From the NCBI RefSeq assembly GCF_036588685.1, contig NC_086373.1, positions 1,984,001-2,048,000 of the forward strand: a stretch of 64,000 bases of DNA, in the 5' to 3' direction. The DNA comes from Mytilus trossulus. Lineage: Eukaryota; Mollusca; Bivalvia; Mytilida; Mytilidae. Under the pieces are notes generated by a model that worked only from the letters and a program-made list of their open reading frames with translations, was not told the DNA's origin and made no database searches. Both the position numbers and the translations under genes were made by a program. Below, piece by piece: positions 12,945-25,699 of this stretch; within the stretch, counting starts at the first letter, position 1; each line of letters opens with the position of its first letter.

Positions 12945-13032
12945 ACATTACTTTATTATATTACTCGTCTCGATGCACATTCAGAACCACCACATTACTT
13001 TATAATATTACTCGATGCACATTCAGAACCAC
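12945..13032 (+). repeat. Tandem duplication, about 45-bp unit x 2
   Basis: Two adjacent copies share ATTACTTTATTATATTACTC and CGATGCACATTCAGAACCAC; the second lacks a 4-bp GTCT. A small local duplication with no evident function. Confidence 0.75.
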
Positions 13033-13749
13033 TCGAGACTAGATTTACTTAATATCAATGTTAATATACATCTATGAGTGCACTAACCACAATATAGAGC
13101 AAGAACATTGGTAGCAAAAAGCAGTGAAACCGGTAGGAAAGCTATTTTATTCGTTGATCTTCATATGGTGGTTAGTGTAGACAATTACAATATATTTGTA
13201 TATATACTTATCATGAAAGCTTTATAAGAACAAATCTATAACTTTTTATTTTATTGTTATTGTCATTTTAATACTTCAAAATGAAAAGCTGTGTGAAATT
13301 TAAAAGGTACTATGTAAGAGAAGATGTCGGCTTTATATTCCTCTTTTATTCAGTTAAGGATGATTTAATCGTAACTATTACAATACTTTAAATGTATATA
13401 GTCTGAACTTCAATTTTAATTCTATACCCGGGGCTATCATATCGTTAAAATCACATCATTTTGAAAACGTCGAATGATGTATCGGTGAATATTTTGGTCA
13501 CAAATTTAAATTGAAATGTGAAAGATACTGTGTTACATAATTGATGTAGTAGTTAACCAAGTCTGTGAGAACATGATTTATTTATTAGTTGTTATTTGCT
13601 TTGAATTGGCTTTCAGTCACTTCGAGTCCTCTTAGATCGGTACTTTTGTCTTTTGCTTCATTTATTATTGTTTTCCTTAGAGAATTAAAGAGTCAACTGA
13701 CTTCTAAATGATTTTTACAGTTGTTCTTATGTTACACTGTTACGCCATT

Positions 13750-14035
13750 GTCAAAGATTATTGGGAGGGTTGAGCCCTTTCACAATTTAGTCAAGCCACA
13801 TTCTATATATGCATGCTTGGTCCATGTCAGGAGTGGTCGTCATTGCTTTTCGTTTACTGTCTTGTAATAAATCAGGCTGTTGTTTTGTTATGTTTTATTG
13901 TTTTTGAACCATTTCAATAGCTTATTATGCGGTCAGGGTTTTTCTTACTGTTGAAGGCCGTGCGGTGACGTACAATTGCTATTATCAACGTAATTGGACT
14001 CTGTTGGACAGTTGTCTAATACATAATACCATGTC
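13750..14035 (+). repeat. SINE-like mussel repeat, diverged copy
   Basis: Degenerate version of the family seen at 12205-12532: GTCCATGTCAGGAGTGGTCG, then TTGAAGGCCGTGCGGTGACG and a 3' end TTGGACAGTTGTCTAATAC leading to CCATGTCTCATT. Confidence 0.65.
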
Positions 14036-14479
14036 TCATTTTTTTTATACTACTACAAAATTTTGAAAATAAAATAATGATTTAATACTAGAATGCCGAA
14101 ATGTTTCACAGACTGAGTGATGTGAATAAAAGATTGTCACGGTAGAACTTATGAGAACCAAAACAATATAAAACCAAAAAGGGTGTTGGTTACGCATCTT
14201 ACAATTTACCATACAGTTTAGGTGTGTTTCATTCAGAAGTTTTATTATGTGTATCCAACCATTAAACCACAAAGTAAAAAATAATATTTTGCATTAGTTT
14301 TGAACTATTAAGAAATATCAATTTATTTTATTCACAATGAATGGGTTTTAAAAGGACAAGTGTAACATAACATCGGTGTGAGGAAATTTTAACTAGGAGC
14401 AAAAAAAAATGTTTTCTGTATAAGCGATATCATTGAAATTAATAAGTCATGATAAAAATTTGATATTTGCATATTTAGT

Positions 14480-14740
14480 TATAATTAAAACACTGAACTA
14501 GAACTTTATATTTTGCTTTATAAGCACACATGCAATAAGATAATTCACACCAAACATTGACACCTCTAACTCGGAAATAAAAAAGAGGCTTTGAGTGGGT
14601 TGACAAAAAACAACCGTGAAATCATAAGTGGTAGCGGGGTAGCGGTCAGTCGTATTTATTTCAATATTGATTTCCCTGTCCGTTAGTGAAATAACATCCA
14701 ATGAATATCTTTCACACATTATTCAAACTGAATGAAAAGA
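14480..14740 (-). other. Minus-strand open frame, coding status doubtful
   Basis: A minus frame of about 73 codons contains DREINIEINTTDRYPATTYD, which has a beta-strand, cadherin-like look. The only good acceptor (CTTTTCATTCAG) lies before an in-frame TGA, and I found no donor in frame. It may be chance or a decayed exon. Confidence 0.2.
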
Positions 14741-15993
14741 AAATGAGACATAAATAAGATGGCACCCGTAATGACCTTCCCACCTGCCGTTGAAGAAGCT
14801 AGGAGGTCACAGCTACCACCAATTATTTAAATACTTCACTGATTTAAACAATTCTAGTGAAAGTTTATTTTAAATACTAACAAATTGTGGCCGTGGGAAA
14901 AGGTATAAAATAAAATACCGTTAATTAAGAACTTCTAAGCCTAAGGTAGACAGATAAAAATCAAAACTCATGTCACCTATTAAATGTCTCTTTTGAAGGA
15001 TACACAGTCAAACTGTGTTTTTACACTATCATTTACTTAAGATATTGACAAAATATTGATGGAATTTTAATGGAAATGTTACGGATCAGCTAACTTGCAA
15101 ATTTGCCAAAAATAATTAAATTTAAAAGTACGTCTTGATCGTAATCAAACTTTTTCCTTTTTCTTTTTGCACTCATATATTTTCTAATTGTGTGTTAAGC
15201 TTTAAATACAACCCACACATAAAATGTGCACCAAGTGGTTTCTGTATGCGAGATAATAAGAGATTTACTACAATACAATTGTAAAACTTGTCATCTATGA
15301 CAGTAAAACTTTATTAAAGAGGTGTAATGTCTGCATGTAAATTTCTTTTGATCTAATTAAAATTCCACTTAAAATTTAAGTTCATTAAATTCGACTGAAA
15401 CATGCACAAATTATTTTTATTTTATTATTATCTTATTTTTATTTTATTTTTAAATTTTAGTTAAAATTATATGAGTTAAAAGTAATAGTGACTATGTTTC
15501 AAAAATTGAAGTTGCCTATTACAAAATTATTTACAAGTATATACACTTTATTCGAAATATATATGTTTTCTGTCAATATCAGAGGAAAATGTCTTCCCGA
15601 GACCCCCAATGCAGTATAAGAACTGCATGGAATTATCTATTTACTAATACCAAGGAGGTTTTATAATCTCATTGCTTATACCAATTAACCATGGTTACAA
15701 AAAGCAGATTTTTGATTGGTTGAGAATAATTAAAACTATAAACTTTTCTAAAAACTTTCTATGATAAAAAAAAAAGATACCTTACCTCTTTGGTTTGTAA
15801 ATACAAAGTTTTTTGGTACGTCTCAAATTTCAAAACATGCACCTCTCTTGCATGCTTAATCTCTATATTGTAATTCCAATTATCAGAATCCATAAAATAT
15901 ATGTACTTTTAAAGATATTGATATTATATATCACACATGTGCAGTTAATTATACTAATATCGTCCTTTCGAGATTCCTAGACTTTGTCCTTAC

Positions 15994-16179
15994 CTTGTAT
16001 CATCTGCTTCACTGAATGAGCTTTGATCACCGCTCATTCTAAACCTGGAAAACTTGTCTTGCAGGTCTTCAAAAATAACACTATTGTATATGGAACCAGT
16101 TTTTTCTTCAATAACAAATATAGACTTCAGTTCAATGTTCCTATTGGATACTTCCAACGCGAAGGCAGAATGTTTATAC
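15994..16179 (-). CDS. Candidate internal exon, unknown product
   Basis: The minus strand has a strong donor, ACAAG then GTAAGG, at the low end. The encoded segment reads HSAFALEVSNRNIELKSIF and onward to a polar, acidic SSFSEADDTR. The acceptor is less certain: CTGACTAG ending at 16180 gives phase 2/2; CAG ending near 16205 would extend the exon. The protein side is hydrophilic with alternating beta-like residues, which might suit an extracellular domain followed by a linker, but I do not recognise the family. The opposite strand also has a 99-codon open frame, so coding strand rests on the donor. It could join the exon at 4587-4838 because the phases agree. Confidence 0.35.
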
Positions 16180-16764
16180 CTAGTCAGGTGAGACGAAGCT
16201 ACCTGTCCCACGTTGTGTCAACAGCAGTCGGACAAAAACCAATTATCTTCTGCATTATTGTATTAAATATTATCTTTGATGGAACCATCTTTAATAATTC
16301 ATCTCGTAAATGCGTAAAATAACAACAAGTTTTATCCGTATATTGTTTTGGATGTTTTTTCACTGTGTTAAGGTGGGAAATATGATTTGACATGCTTCAG
16401 GAACTCTACCATTCAATACGTAAGATTTTTGTTCATTGTTCGGACATAATAAGCTATTGAATGGAATTTGTTTAGATTTCTCAGGGTTCATTTAACTGTA
16501 ATAAGGCTTTGAGGAGAATATTAAAAGTAGTGGGGTCTCTCTACGGGTCGCCAGTTAAATACTACCTATAACAGTCAATTACAATTTTTATTTTAAATTA
16601 CGAGACTGCTTACTATATGCACCTTACTTTATTAAATAGTAACTTGTTATTTATGTAAAATGATAGAAGGAAATTATGATTCACCCAGGTGATTTGATTA
16701 ATTATTCATAGTCTTTATTATACTTTTTTTCTATAAAAAAATAATAATTGATTACGTAATAGAC

Positions 16765-16876
16765 ATGATTATTTGATAATGATACGTTTTTTGTTTAATG
16801 TTTACCTGTAGTCTATGATGATGATTATTTGATAATGATACGTTTGTTGTTTAATGTTTACCTGTAGTCTATGATG
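16765..16876 (+). repeat. 56-bp tandem duplication
   Basis: Two adjacent 56-bp copies beginning ATGATTATTTGATAATGATA and ending CTGTAGTCTATGATG differ at about one position. The near identity indicates a recent event. Confidence 0.9.
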
Positions 16877-17644
16877 AACGATCTACAAGAGTGGGAATTT
16901 CCTTTTATTAGTTTGTTGAAATTTGTGTAATAATTTTCACCAATTATAATGAATATTTGTAAATATAATAATAACCTTTAATCTTAATTCTTATTATGGT
17001 GATTTAATTACGTGTCTATATAAAAGGATAACAGGGAATCCCAATACCAATATATTAGACAACACAACATATACCACCAACCGCCAACATTAGAAACATT
17101 AGAAAAACCATGCGCGGATAGTGACAAAAATAACATACGATCCAGCGACTTTTCACACATAATTTTAAAGTAAAAATATTCGTAGTCATACATATTTCAG
17201 TAAAACCTGCGATCAATTTTTATCTTAAGATTGTTTGTGAAAAGAGTTGCAGATCGCCTGACTTGTATGGACACGCAATTCAGTGTCATTACATTCAATA
17301 TCAATTACTAAGTGTTGTCAAATTAAAAAATGAAACAAATATATTCCTTTTTATCTACTTTTCAAAATGTATGTTCTCTCACATATCTTTTGGTTTTGAG
17401 CGAAAATTGTGTTGAACAAAATCTTAACAGCCGATGTTTATATTACAAAATAGCTCTCCATCGTTTTTATCTTGACAGATGCTGAATAGCCATGATCGTA
17501 CACAAATTCAACCAAACTAATGAGGAAAATTTTACATTTATTTTTACATATAACGAGTATGACATAACAAATGTTATTGTTAAAGGGGTTAATGACTTAT
17601 GTGTACTAAGGTTATGTAAGGAATAACCTAGCTGACAATACAAA

Positions 17645-17712
17645 CTTTAAATTGTTATTTGGATGGAGAGTTGTCTCATTGGCACTCACACCACATCTTC
17701 CTATATCTATTG
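17645..17712 (+). repeat. Solo 3' end of the SINE-like mussel repeat
   Basis: The stretch from AAATTGTTATTTGGATGGAG through GTCTCATTGGCACTCACACC is almost identical to the end of the copy at 12205-12532. A short, 5'-truncated, little-diverged copy is what target-primed insertion produces. Confidence 0.85.
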
Positions 17713-17989
17713 AACTACGTAGTACACATGTAGGATGTATGATACTTTTCAGTTTACATAATAATTTGTTTTGTTGTTTAGTACAAGAATGATATATAAT
17801 ATTATTTTCAAATTAGCAAAAGTATCACCTCCTCCAAAATATCTAAATGTATGATAAACTTATATAATATGAATGTTTGTTAACTTTGAGTTTTGTTTGT
17901 TTGTAAATATTGTCATGTTTGTCTTGGTAACAATGCATTATTTGGATATAACACTAATATTTTTTTTTTATATAGCATCGCAAGGATGT

Positions 17990-18320
17990 GTGGGCCCTTT
18001 ACTCCTGAATACATCAAAAGGGTCACAGGAATCACCGACAGTAATCATTATGGACAGTAGAACAGACCACACCAACCATCAACGCCCGTCTAAAAAAATG
18101 AAACAACATGATATAAATTTTATTTGTCTGACGTTCTTTTCCGGATTTACCTTAATCAGGAACGCTCACAGACGAACTTTTGAAAGCCAAGGAGGTATAA
18201 GGTCCGAAAACGTTGAAGAGCTATAAGTTAACCAAAAAATATTTTAAAAATAGCCAAGTCCATCTAAGGCCAACTGTGCCTGAGGGATTTGAAACCTTAG
18301 TTTCTTTATTCAAGATGCAT
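17990..18320 (+). repeat. Decayed repeat ending in GTTGAAGAGCTATAAGTTA
   Basis: From GTTGAAGAGCTATAAGTTAA to GATTTGAAACCTTAGTTTCT this resembles the segment at 19553-19655, which has the same order of blocks (GTTGAAGAGCTATATGTAAA, CAATAGCCAAATCAAT, GAGACCTTTGTTTCT). A plus frame across 17873-18226 precedes the shared block and has a pyrimidine-rich AG before ASQGCVGPLLL, but the shared tail suggests it is part of a dispersed repeat. Confidence 0.45.
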
Positions 18321-19552
18321 ATACTGCAGTGGAAAACAACGAACAACACATGGATCAAATAGTATGACTTAGGACAAACAAATAATTTTGGGAGGGGAGG
18401 GAATCCAGTTTGACGTGCTCACCAATATCACCTTTCTCTCTTTAGACAATGTGTCGTAAAAGTCAAACTCTCAATAAAAATGCTTCTCAGAATTATCTGA
18501 AATTTATGATACCAGTTAATAGAAAAACCATGCGATTTAAAAAAAAAAAAAAAAACCATATAATTTATACACTGAATTTTGATATTCTAAACTACATTGC
18601 GACAGCAGCAATAGCCACACTCAATGCAAAAAAGTAATTTATACAGGAAGCTATCGAAAAATACAAGGTTTCACGACATAAAATATGAATTATAAATGTA
18701 TGTTTTGGAAAGTAAAATTATTTAAAATTTTTCAAACAATCATCAAATATAGAGTTTTACTCGATGGTCCCATAAAATACTCAACTTTAACACAATACGC
18801 CGGATATAAAGATTGAAAAATTATACCATTTTCAAATTCAAAAGATATTCAGTGAAAAAACGTACTCCAGAAGATATTCTGATTAAAACAGCCCATTAAA
18901 TATATAAATAAAACTGCGGTCTATATTCCAACGACAACATGACGGTGCATGATAGTTCTTTTATTATACTTTGCATATGCCAACAACGGATTTATTTTAC
19001 TTTGATCTTCAGTTATATATATCGTGTATCTATTTTGGACAACCGCAAATGCAAAAAATAGTAACTTGCTTTCATTTAAAGTTTCGTTACGTTTACATGG
19101 TAGGTGGTACAAAGGAAACAAACTATCTTTCAATTTGCTTTTAACTCTACTAAAGCAGGGTTCTTGAACCAAAATTTATAACAAATAATTGACTATTTCA
19201 TTTCACGTTGCATGTTCGCATTATTTTAATTCGTTTGTCTTTTTTTTAAACTTTGAGTGCACTTGCTTTTGTGCTATCTACTACTAAGTATTTTATATTT
19301 TTATTTCATATTTGGTATTTATAACTTATGGCACATAAAGTGTTCGCACATCTCGCAATATCTGAAGTTTGCTGTAATGCACTTTTATAAATTTTACACA
19401 AATTAGAAAACTAAAACTCCTTTCAGTCGAAAAATCCAACTGTTACAAATAACACTTTATAAATTTCATGTGTCCGGAGCGCTTTTTTTGGACTTACCCT
19501 TATATGAAACGATCAATCCGAATAATTGAGAGCGAAGTATGTATAAGAAACA

Positions 19553-19655
19553 AAAACAGTTGAAGAGCTATATGTAAAAAAAAAGACATAAAACAATAGC
19601 CAAATCAATTTAATGTAAATTTTGCCAGAATGAGTTGAGACCTTTGTTTCTCTAG
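19553..19655 (+). repeat. Second copy of the GTTGAAGAGCTATA repeat tail
   Basis: Same orientation as, and about 1.3 kb downstream of, the related tail at 18215-18320. Similarity is patchy, so both are old. Confidence 0.45.
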
Positions 19656-21689
19656 AAAATTATAATTGGAGAATTTATGAAAGGTGCGTTATAAGTATGT
19701 CAGTATCGAAGTACTGATTGACTACCTAGCTTGTAAGCGTGACAGTTCCTTGACAGTGAGAAGACCAGTGTTCTCGAAAAACTCAGTGTTTGTTTTTGTA
19801 GATCTCTAGATCTCGATGAAATGTAGCATGCTTATGACTATCAAGAACTCTCATCTAAAATTATTGAACGGATGAAGCTATAAAAATCTGTTTGCATAGA
19901 TTTTTACAATATAAAAATATTTTCGTCCATAAAATAGTTTACATGTTTTAGCGCATCTTCTCGATTTATGATGACTGTAAGTTAAAATGAATTTCAGAAT
20001 GATAATTGTTTTATACAGTTTAATGGATGATTTTAGATTTGTCATTGTGGTTTCAAAAAAGCAATTTTTACCTAAATAGTAAGAAGAGGTATTTTTGTAT
20101 TGTTCTTGACTAATGCACTTGTTGGAGACTTATTCGTATGAGGAAATATCTACAATAGGAATTTAAAACGTCTTTGGCTATGTAGGCCATGTAACAATGT
20201 TGTTAAAATCTCATTTAATATGTGATCTCAACCTTTTTTATTCTATTATTAATCATTCACCTTCCTGCACTTAAGAAAATTGCATATAAAAAATATCATC
20301 TCCGTCTTAAATTTATACCGTTCGTACGTCAACAACATTGTTTTATTATTAAACATTCTTAATATTTCCTTATTTTGATAAAACTATACAATTCTGTGTT
20401 ATTGAATTGCTCTTTGATAAAATCAGTACACAGGAAATTAGTTTTTAACAAAATGCTGATAGTGTAAACCGAATGGTTGATTGGTACCTACTGTAAGTTA
20501 CTAACCGTACTGTCTACATAATTATGATTCACAAAATCAACTTCACGTAGTCACCTGTCTGTTGCCGAATCTCACAAAGCTGACAAATTTAATATCTATT
20601 TATTAACATCAACTTCAACATCAACATTTTGTGACTAATTCTGAAAATTTGAAAGCCAACATGGTATGTTTGTTGATCAACATTTGTAGATCAGCATTTG
20701 ATGTCTGCTTTGATAAGACAGATCGCTACATTATGTGATATTACTTTACTCTTGAAAGACGTGCGTTGTTTCAGTAAAATATGTTTTTGTTGTACAGTTA
20801 TCTTGTTTTATTTCAGAACTATCAAGAATTTTCAGAATTTGCAGTACAGCATTCAATTCCAGTGCAAATAGAGAAAAAAGGTGCTATTTTAATTTTTGTT
20901 TGGTTAAGTTCACATCAATTGTCAGGCCGCTCAGGCGACTTTCAGAATCTGTTCAAAATTACTTGGAAGGTACATGATGTGTGAAGGAAAGCGCTGCGAT
21001 GTGTTTCGTTATCTGTAATCAAAATAAGGTATCCAAAAACACGAATGCCTAGTTATCATAATATCATCATAGACTGTATGGTTCAGATTTCTGCAATAGT
21101 ATCTGCACCCAAACATATACAATCTGGAGATTAAATCTACCTATGAAATATGTCACTTCTTTTTAATTAAACTGAAGTTCGTGAAATTAGGCTAAAGTTC
21201 TTGCAAAGCGAATATAGATGCGAATAATGTTTCACTGACAGAACGTTGAACTTGCTACTCAACACCGAGGAACTGCAAAAAAATATCTAGTTTTTAAACA
21301 ACAGACATGCAATGGTTCGTTCTTACCAGACTAACTGTATACACATTTGTTTTACTAAATAACCGGTGGGGAACGAACACGATGTTATATGTCACCTTAT
21401 ATGCATGTAACTTATTCTCCTTACTGATTAAAGAAACTGCATATTTAATAGTAAACATTTTTAACACGACATTATTCGATTCCTGTTTTTATATATATAC
21501 ACCTCTTAAAAACTTTTGATTCATGATATGAATGAAATCATTTCACTAGGTGAGAGCTGAGAACCATATACCACTAGGAAAACCGTTCAGAAGCCTGTTA
21601 CATTCTTTTCGACAATTGCTTTTTTTTTATGGAACAGATTTATCTAATTTATGCGATTCAAGATTCGGTCGCACTTGCTTCTCGGATAG

Positions 21690-21745
21690 CTTTTTGAATT
21701 TTGTTGACTTCTTGTCAGAAGCTAGTTTCTGTCCAGATAGTTACA
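21690..21745 (+). repeat. Dispersed repeat pair, copy 1
   Basis: The text AGCTTTTTGAATTTTGTTGA, followed by CTTCTTGTCAGAAGCTAG and a GTCCAGATAGTTACACGT, recurs at 23585-23640 with scattered differences and in the same orientation. Confidence 0.65.
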
Positions 21746-23584
21746 CGTCACCAGCTATCGGCATTTTAAAACAGAATAATGAACAGATATGCCTACATTG
21801 TTCGCTAGCAATGTTCTGTGCAACACAAGACCTCAGATCTCTGAGTAAAGATACAATTATTTTCATGTGATTTAATATTCTATTTGATTTATTTTCAGTT
21901 AAACATGAAAGTTAACTTCAAAAAAAGAATCGTTGACACTTTATCTACAAAACAAGGAAACAACTATTGGGTGCGCACGACGAATCTAAAATTGAGCATA
22001 TGCTATGCACAAGGACAATGTTGTACCGAGTTTAGTAACAATTGGTGACTTTAAAGCGTCACTTAAAGAAGATTTTGGCAAATTATAACTTATTTTACTT
22101 CAAAATCTTAGGTTTCAATAATGTTAAGCAATTTATGATGCATAGTTTATTTATTCCGCTTTTATAGGTTTGTAATCTAGTGATCCTGTCTCAATCTCTG
22201 CTTCGCGTCAGTAGGTTCTACTGTCAAGCAGTGAACCAGTACGAATAATGAAAGGACAACGCAAATTACATGACACAAACTAAATCAAGGTCGAAATCTT
22301 ACTAATTTTACAATCGGCATTTAAACAACTTCACACGTTATGATGGCGTCATTAAAGATCTTATTTATGCGTAAATAATAGTAACTATACTGATGAAATC
22401 AAAACTCTTTAAAAAGAGAAAATATTCATTCATTTTCAAACTTAAGAAAACTATTATATCAGATAACTTGGTGTACTAACTGAATAAATGTTTATTATGC
22501 ATTTCAAAAAACCACAACAAATTTCAAGGTAATGGGTTTTTTTTATTGCTAGCGTATACATTTTTACATCTTGATAAAACTGATAAATAAGTTTGGAGAC
22601 GTAGAAATGACATAAACTGATGCGTCTTTTAGAAATTAGAATTTAATTCGTACAGGCAAGAGCTGTTTCAATTATTTTTATTGGATGTTATCTCTTTTTA
22701 ATGAGAACTATATATGCATTGCAAAATCACCATACAGAAATCGTTGAAAAGCCAAAAAAGAACATACATGAAAATTATGTGATATTAGTTGCATCGCAAC
22801 GTGCTTATATTGTTGAAGGCTATACGGTGACTTTTCATGGTTCATGTTGCTGTCCTTTATGTGACGATAGGGTATCGGGGATTGGGTGGTAGGAGGAATT
22901 TGGAAATTGATAAACTGGTTTGGTAAAGACCTATAATAAGTATTCTTAGGAGTAGCCTAACCAAAACCTCACTGAAAAGTTCGTTGCAAATTATACAGTT
23001 CAATCTGTTTCTCATAGTAACACAATTTTAAACTGAATCGTCTCTGAAAAAAATGAACAATATGGTTTTTTTTCATTGTGCAGGATCTTAGGTAAGACAA
23101 TTGTAAAAGAAAGGAGTGGGTCAATTACAAAAACTATAAGTTGTAGGTTAATGCGAAATTTACGTTGCAAAGTGCAGACTAATAATCGAGTCAAAAATGG
23201 AACAAACAAACGTACATACAGATATATAGAAATTGAAGCAATTTAAATTTCTTGACGGTTAAACTAAGCAAGGCTATTTGGTCTTTATCAAGTATTTTAC
23301 TAACATTTAACCTTTTAGACTTTAAAACGAGCCTGTATAACTAGATGCTGAATTGAATGTAATAAAATGCAATACCCGGATAAACTAACGGACTTGTTAA
23401 ACGTCACCTTCTTATTAACGGACAGACATTTCAAGTACCAACGAGATTTCAAAATCGCTTTAGTCATCTCGAATATGTTGATCCTTAAAGCATTTCATAT
23501 GCGTAAACGAATATTGCATTTGCGACTAAAACTATATTGCATTTAACGATTCAACATACTTAACAAAAATTGCGCACTAGAATA

Positions 23585-23640
23585 GCTTTTTGAATTTTGT
23601 TGACTTCTGGTCAGAAGTTAATGTCCAGATTATAACACGT
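23585..23640 (+). repeat. Dispersed repeat pair, copy 2
   Basis: Similar to 21690-21745 (AGCTTTTTGAATTTTGTTGA, CTTCTGGTCAGAAG, GTCCAGATTATAACACGT). The match breaks an otherwise open frame in copy 1, which argues that copy 1 is not a conserved exon. Confidence 0.65.
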
Positions 23641-25596
23641 TATTAGAGAGAATAGATTTACGATTCAACTTTAGTCTTACTTAACAAAAATTGCGCAAAA
23701 TAAGAACTTTTTTGGTCGCAAACAAATCTGATAGGCCGAAAATGCAATAAGCTTGAATATCTGCAAACAAACTGCGTTATGTGTATTAGAATGGGTTCTA
23801 ATACAATATCAGTTTTAGTTGAAAAACGACCCGAAATATAGGCAATTGATATTTTTGAAAAATTTCGTGATTCAAGTCAAATTGCAATGTGCACGGAATA
23901 TTGAATATATATATATACTTTGAAATTTTATCAATTAAATGTTACATAATATATCCTACCCAATTCAACGGATGGTGAAATTAATAGAAAAAAAACATTT
24001 TATTTCAATTTTCTATACTTAATTCTACCCACGCCATATAGCCGGTGTTTACACCAAATGATATGGATGCACAGATGATATACTGTTCACATTTTACGTG
24101 GTAACCTTAGAACCTTATCAGTTCCGAAACTGACAGAAAAATCATAAATCATGCACAATTAATATTCTGTTTCAACTATTTAAAATTGAGATAACCACAG
24201 AGAAAATCACGAATGCAATTAAAATGAACAAATGTTGATTACATCATATAAGACTGGAAATCCACTATAAATAAATATGTTTAAAAATGGCCATAGAAAA
24301 AAGTCCTTTTGGATTATTTTTTTAACTTTAAAGTCGTTTATTAAAAAAGTTCACAATATATATACAGACGTTACGCACAGTATTGGTGCTACGTTTGTAA
24401 CGTCAGAAAACGTTCATCGACGGAACATTGAGAGAACGTTTTTAAAGCCTGTGTTAACGTTTGCATCTAAATCTTAGCATCCCACTTTTTCTCTTCTTCT
24501 TTTTTCCTTTCTTTCTTTATTTTATCTTATTCTTTCAGTAGTGGTTAAATTTGTTTTGGCCGGCAAGAACGTAGTTTATGCATAAAAAAATAAAATGACA
24601 AAATAAACGTTTCGTTGAAAATCACGGAAAAACGTTACAAGATTGCACGGTAACAAATCAGACTAGACATTTCGATTTTCTTATTATTTTTTTGTCTTTC
24701 ATTATTTATTCAAAATTCCTTTTATATGAGAAAGACTTTCAAAAACACATTACGAAAACAATACATAAATTAAAGAATAAGATACACAATTCATTTATAT
24801 TTGCGTTCGAATGTACAACATCTTTACGAAAACGTACATAATTTGTGCATTTAGCACACGGTAACAAAATGGACTAGACAAGCAAAAAGTTAAAATTCGA
24901 TTAGAAAATTCCACTTCCAAGCCATATTTTTGTACTATTTGTAAACGGTTATAAAAGCACATTAAGAATAATTGTTTTTTTTTTCGTTTATATATTATTG
25001 CATTCTATAAAATTTCTTACCGTAGAATCTATTGTAATTTTCCCCCCTATTTCATATGTCTTGTTTCATCCTCTTATGAACATTTCAATGCATCTTCTAA
25101 CTCGCATATTTGAAAAAAATGCCCAAAACGTCGGATGCGACGTCGAAGCGAATTGTGCTAAAATTTCGCATAGAATTTCCCGCTAATTTGCGTGCATAAA
25201 TAAGATTTTCTGATTCAAATTACTAAAAAAACTCGATTTCCATGTTACAAGTTATGCTCATTTTTTTGACGTTTTTTTCCCTTTAGGGTTATTTGATTTT
25301 ATTTTATGTTATAATTTTATTATTTCAAAGATATTACTATAAAACTATAGTCTTTTAGACATTACATATCATACCAGTTTTCATTTATTCTAAAAGACAT
25401 GCTCAAATTAGGAAGAAAAAACGTGGAACTAGTATGGACATACAGGTGTCTGACTATCAAACAGCATGAGCGACATAAAAAATAATTCTTCGGATCTCTC
25501 CACATATCATTGTTTGGAGTAAGAACGGTAACTCTAGTATAACATAAAAAACTGCTGTAATGATTCTTTGTTCATTTGCTATTTGGTACGGACCTA

Positions 25597-25697
25597 GTCC
25601 AAATAATTATTACTTCTAGCAATGCTAATTTTACGTCGTCGTAGGGAAGGCGTCCAAGAAAACAAATAACCTTGCCAGACGTCATAATTATTTGGAC
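25597..25697 (+). mobile_element. Small MITE with TA target duplication
   Basis: About 101 bp, starting GTCCAAATAATTAT and ending ATAATTATTTGGAC, with TA on each side. A TA duplication and short terminal inverted repeats are the signature of Tc1/mariner-type non-autonomous elements. The interior (TTTTACGTCGTCGTAGGGAA) has no open frame. I recall the same terminal sequence from mussel genomic DNA. Confidence 0.7.
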
Positions 25698-25699
25698 TA

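Larger units (their letters stand above)
18930..25560. other. Gene-poor AT-rich region
   Basis: Apart from the small repeats listed separately, no exon with both a good acceptor and a good donor was seen. Plus frames at 20781-20984 and 21550-21870 and minus frames at 18921-19172 and 23012-23209 lack recognisable domains and are probably chance. Distal exons or long introns of an unseen gene cannot be excluded. Confidence 0.4.

Noticed and set aside
17873-18226. 117-codon plus-strand frame with a pyrimidine-rich acceptor
   Set aside because: Its end overlaps a tail repeated at 19.55 kb, so a dispersed repeat is the simpler explanation.
21550-21870. 106-codon plus-strand frame
   Set aside because: Starts with GTG, has no recognisable domain, and part of it recurs as a short repeat at 23.6 kb with frame breaks.
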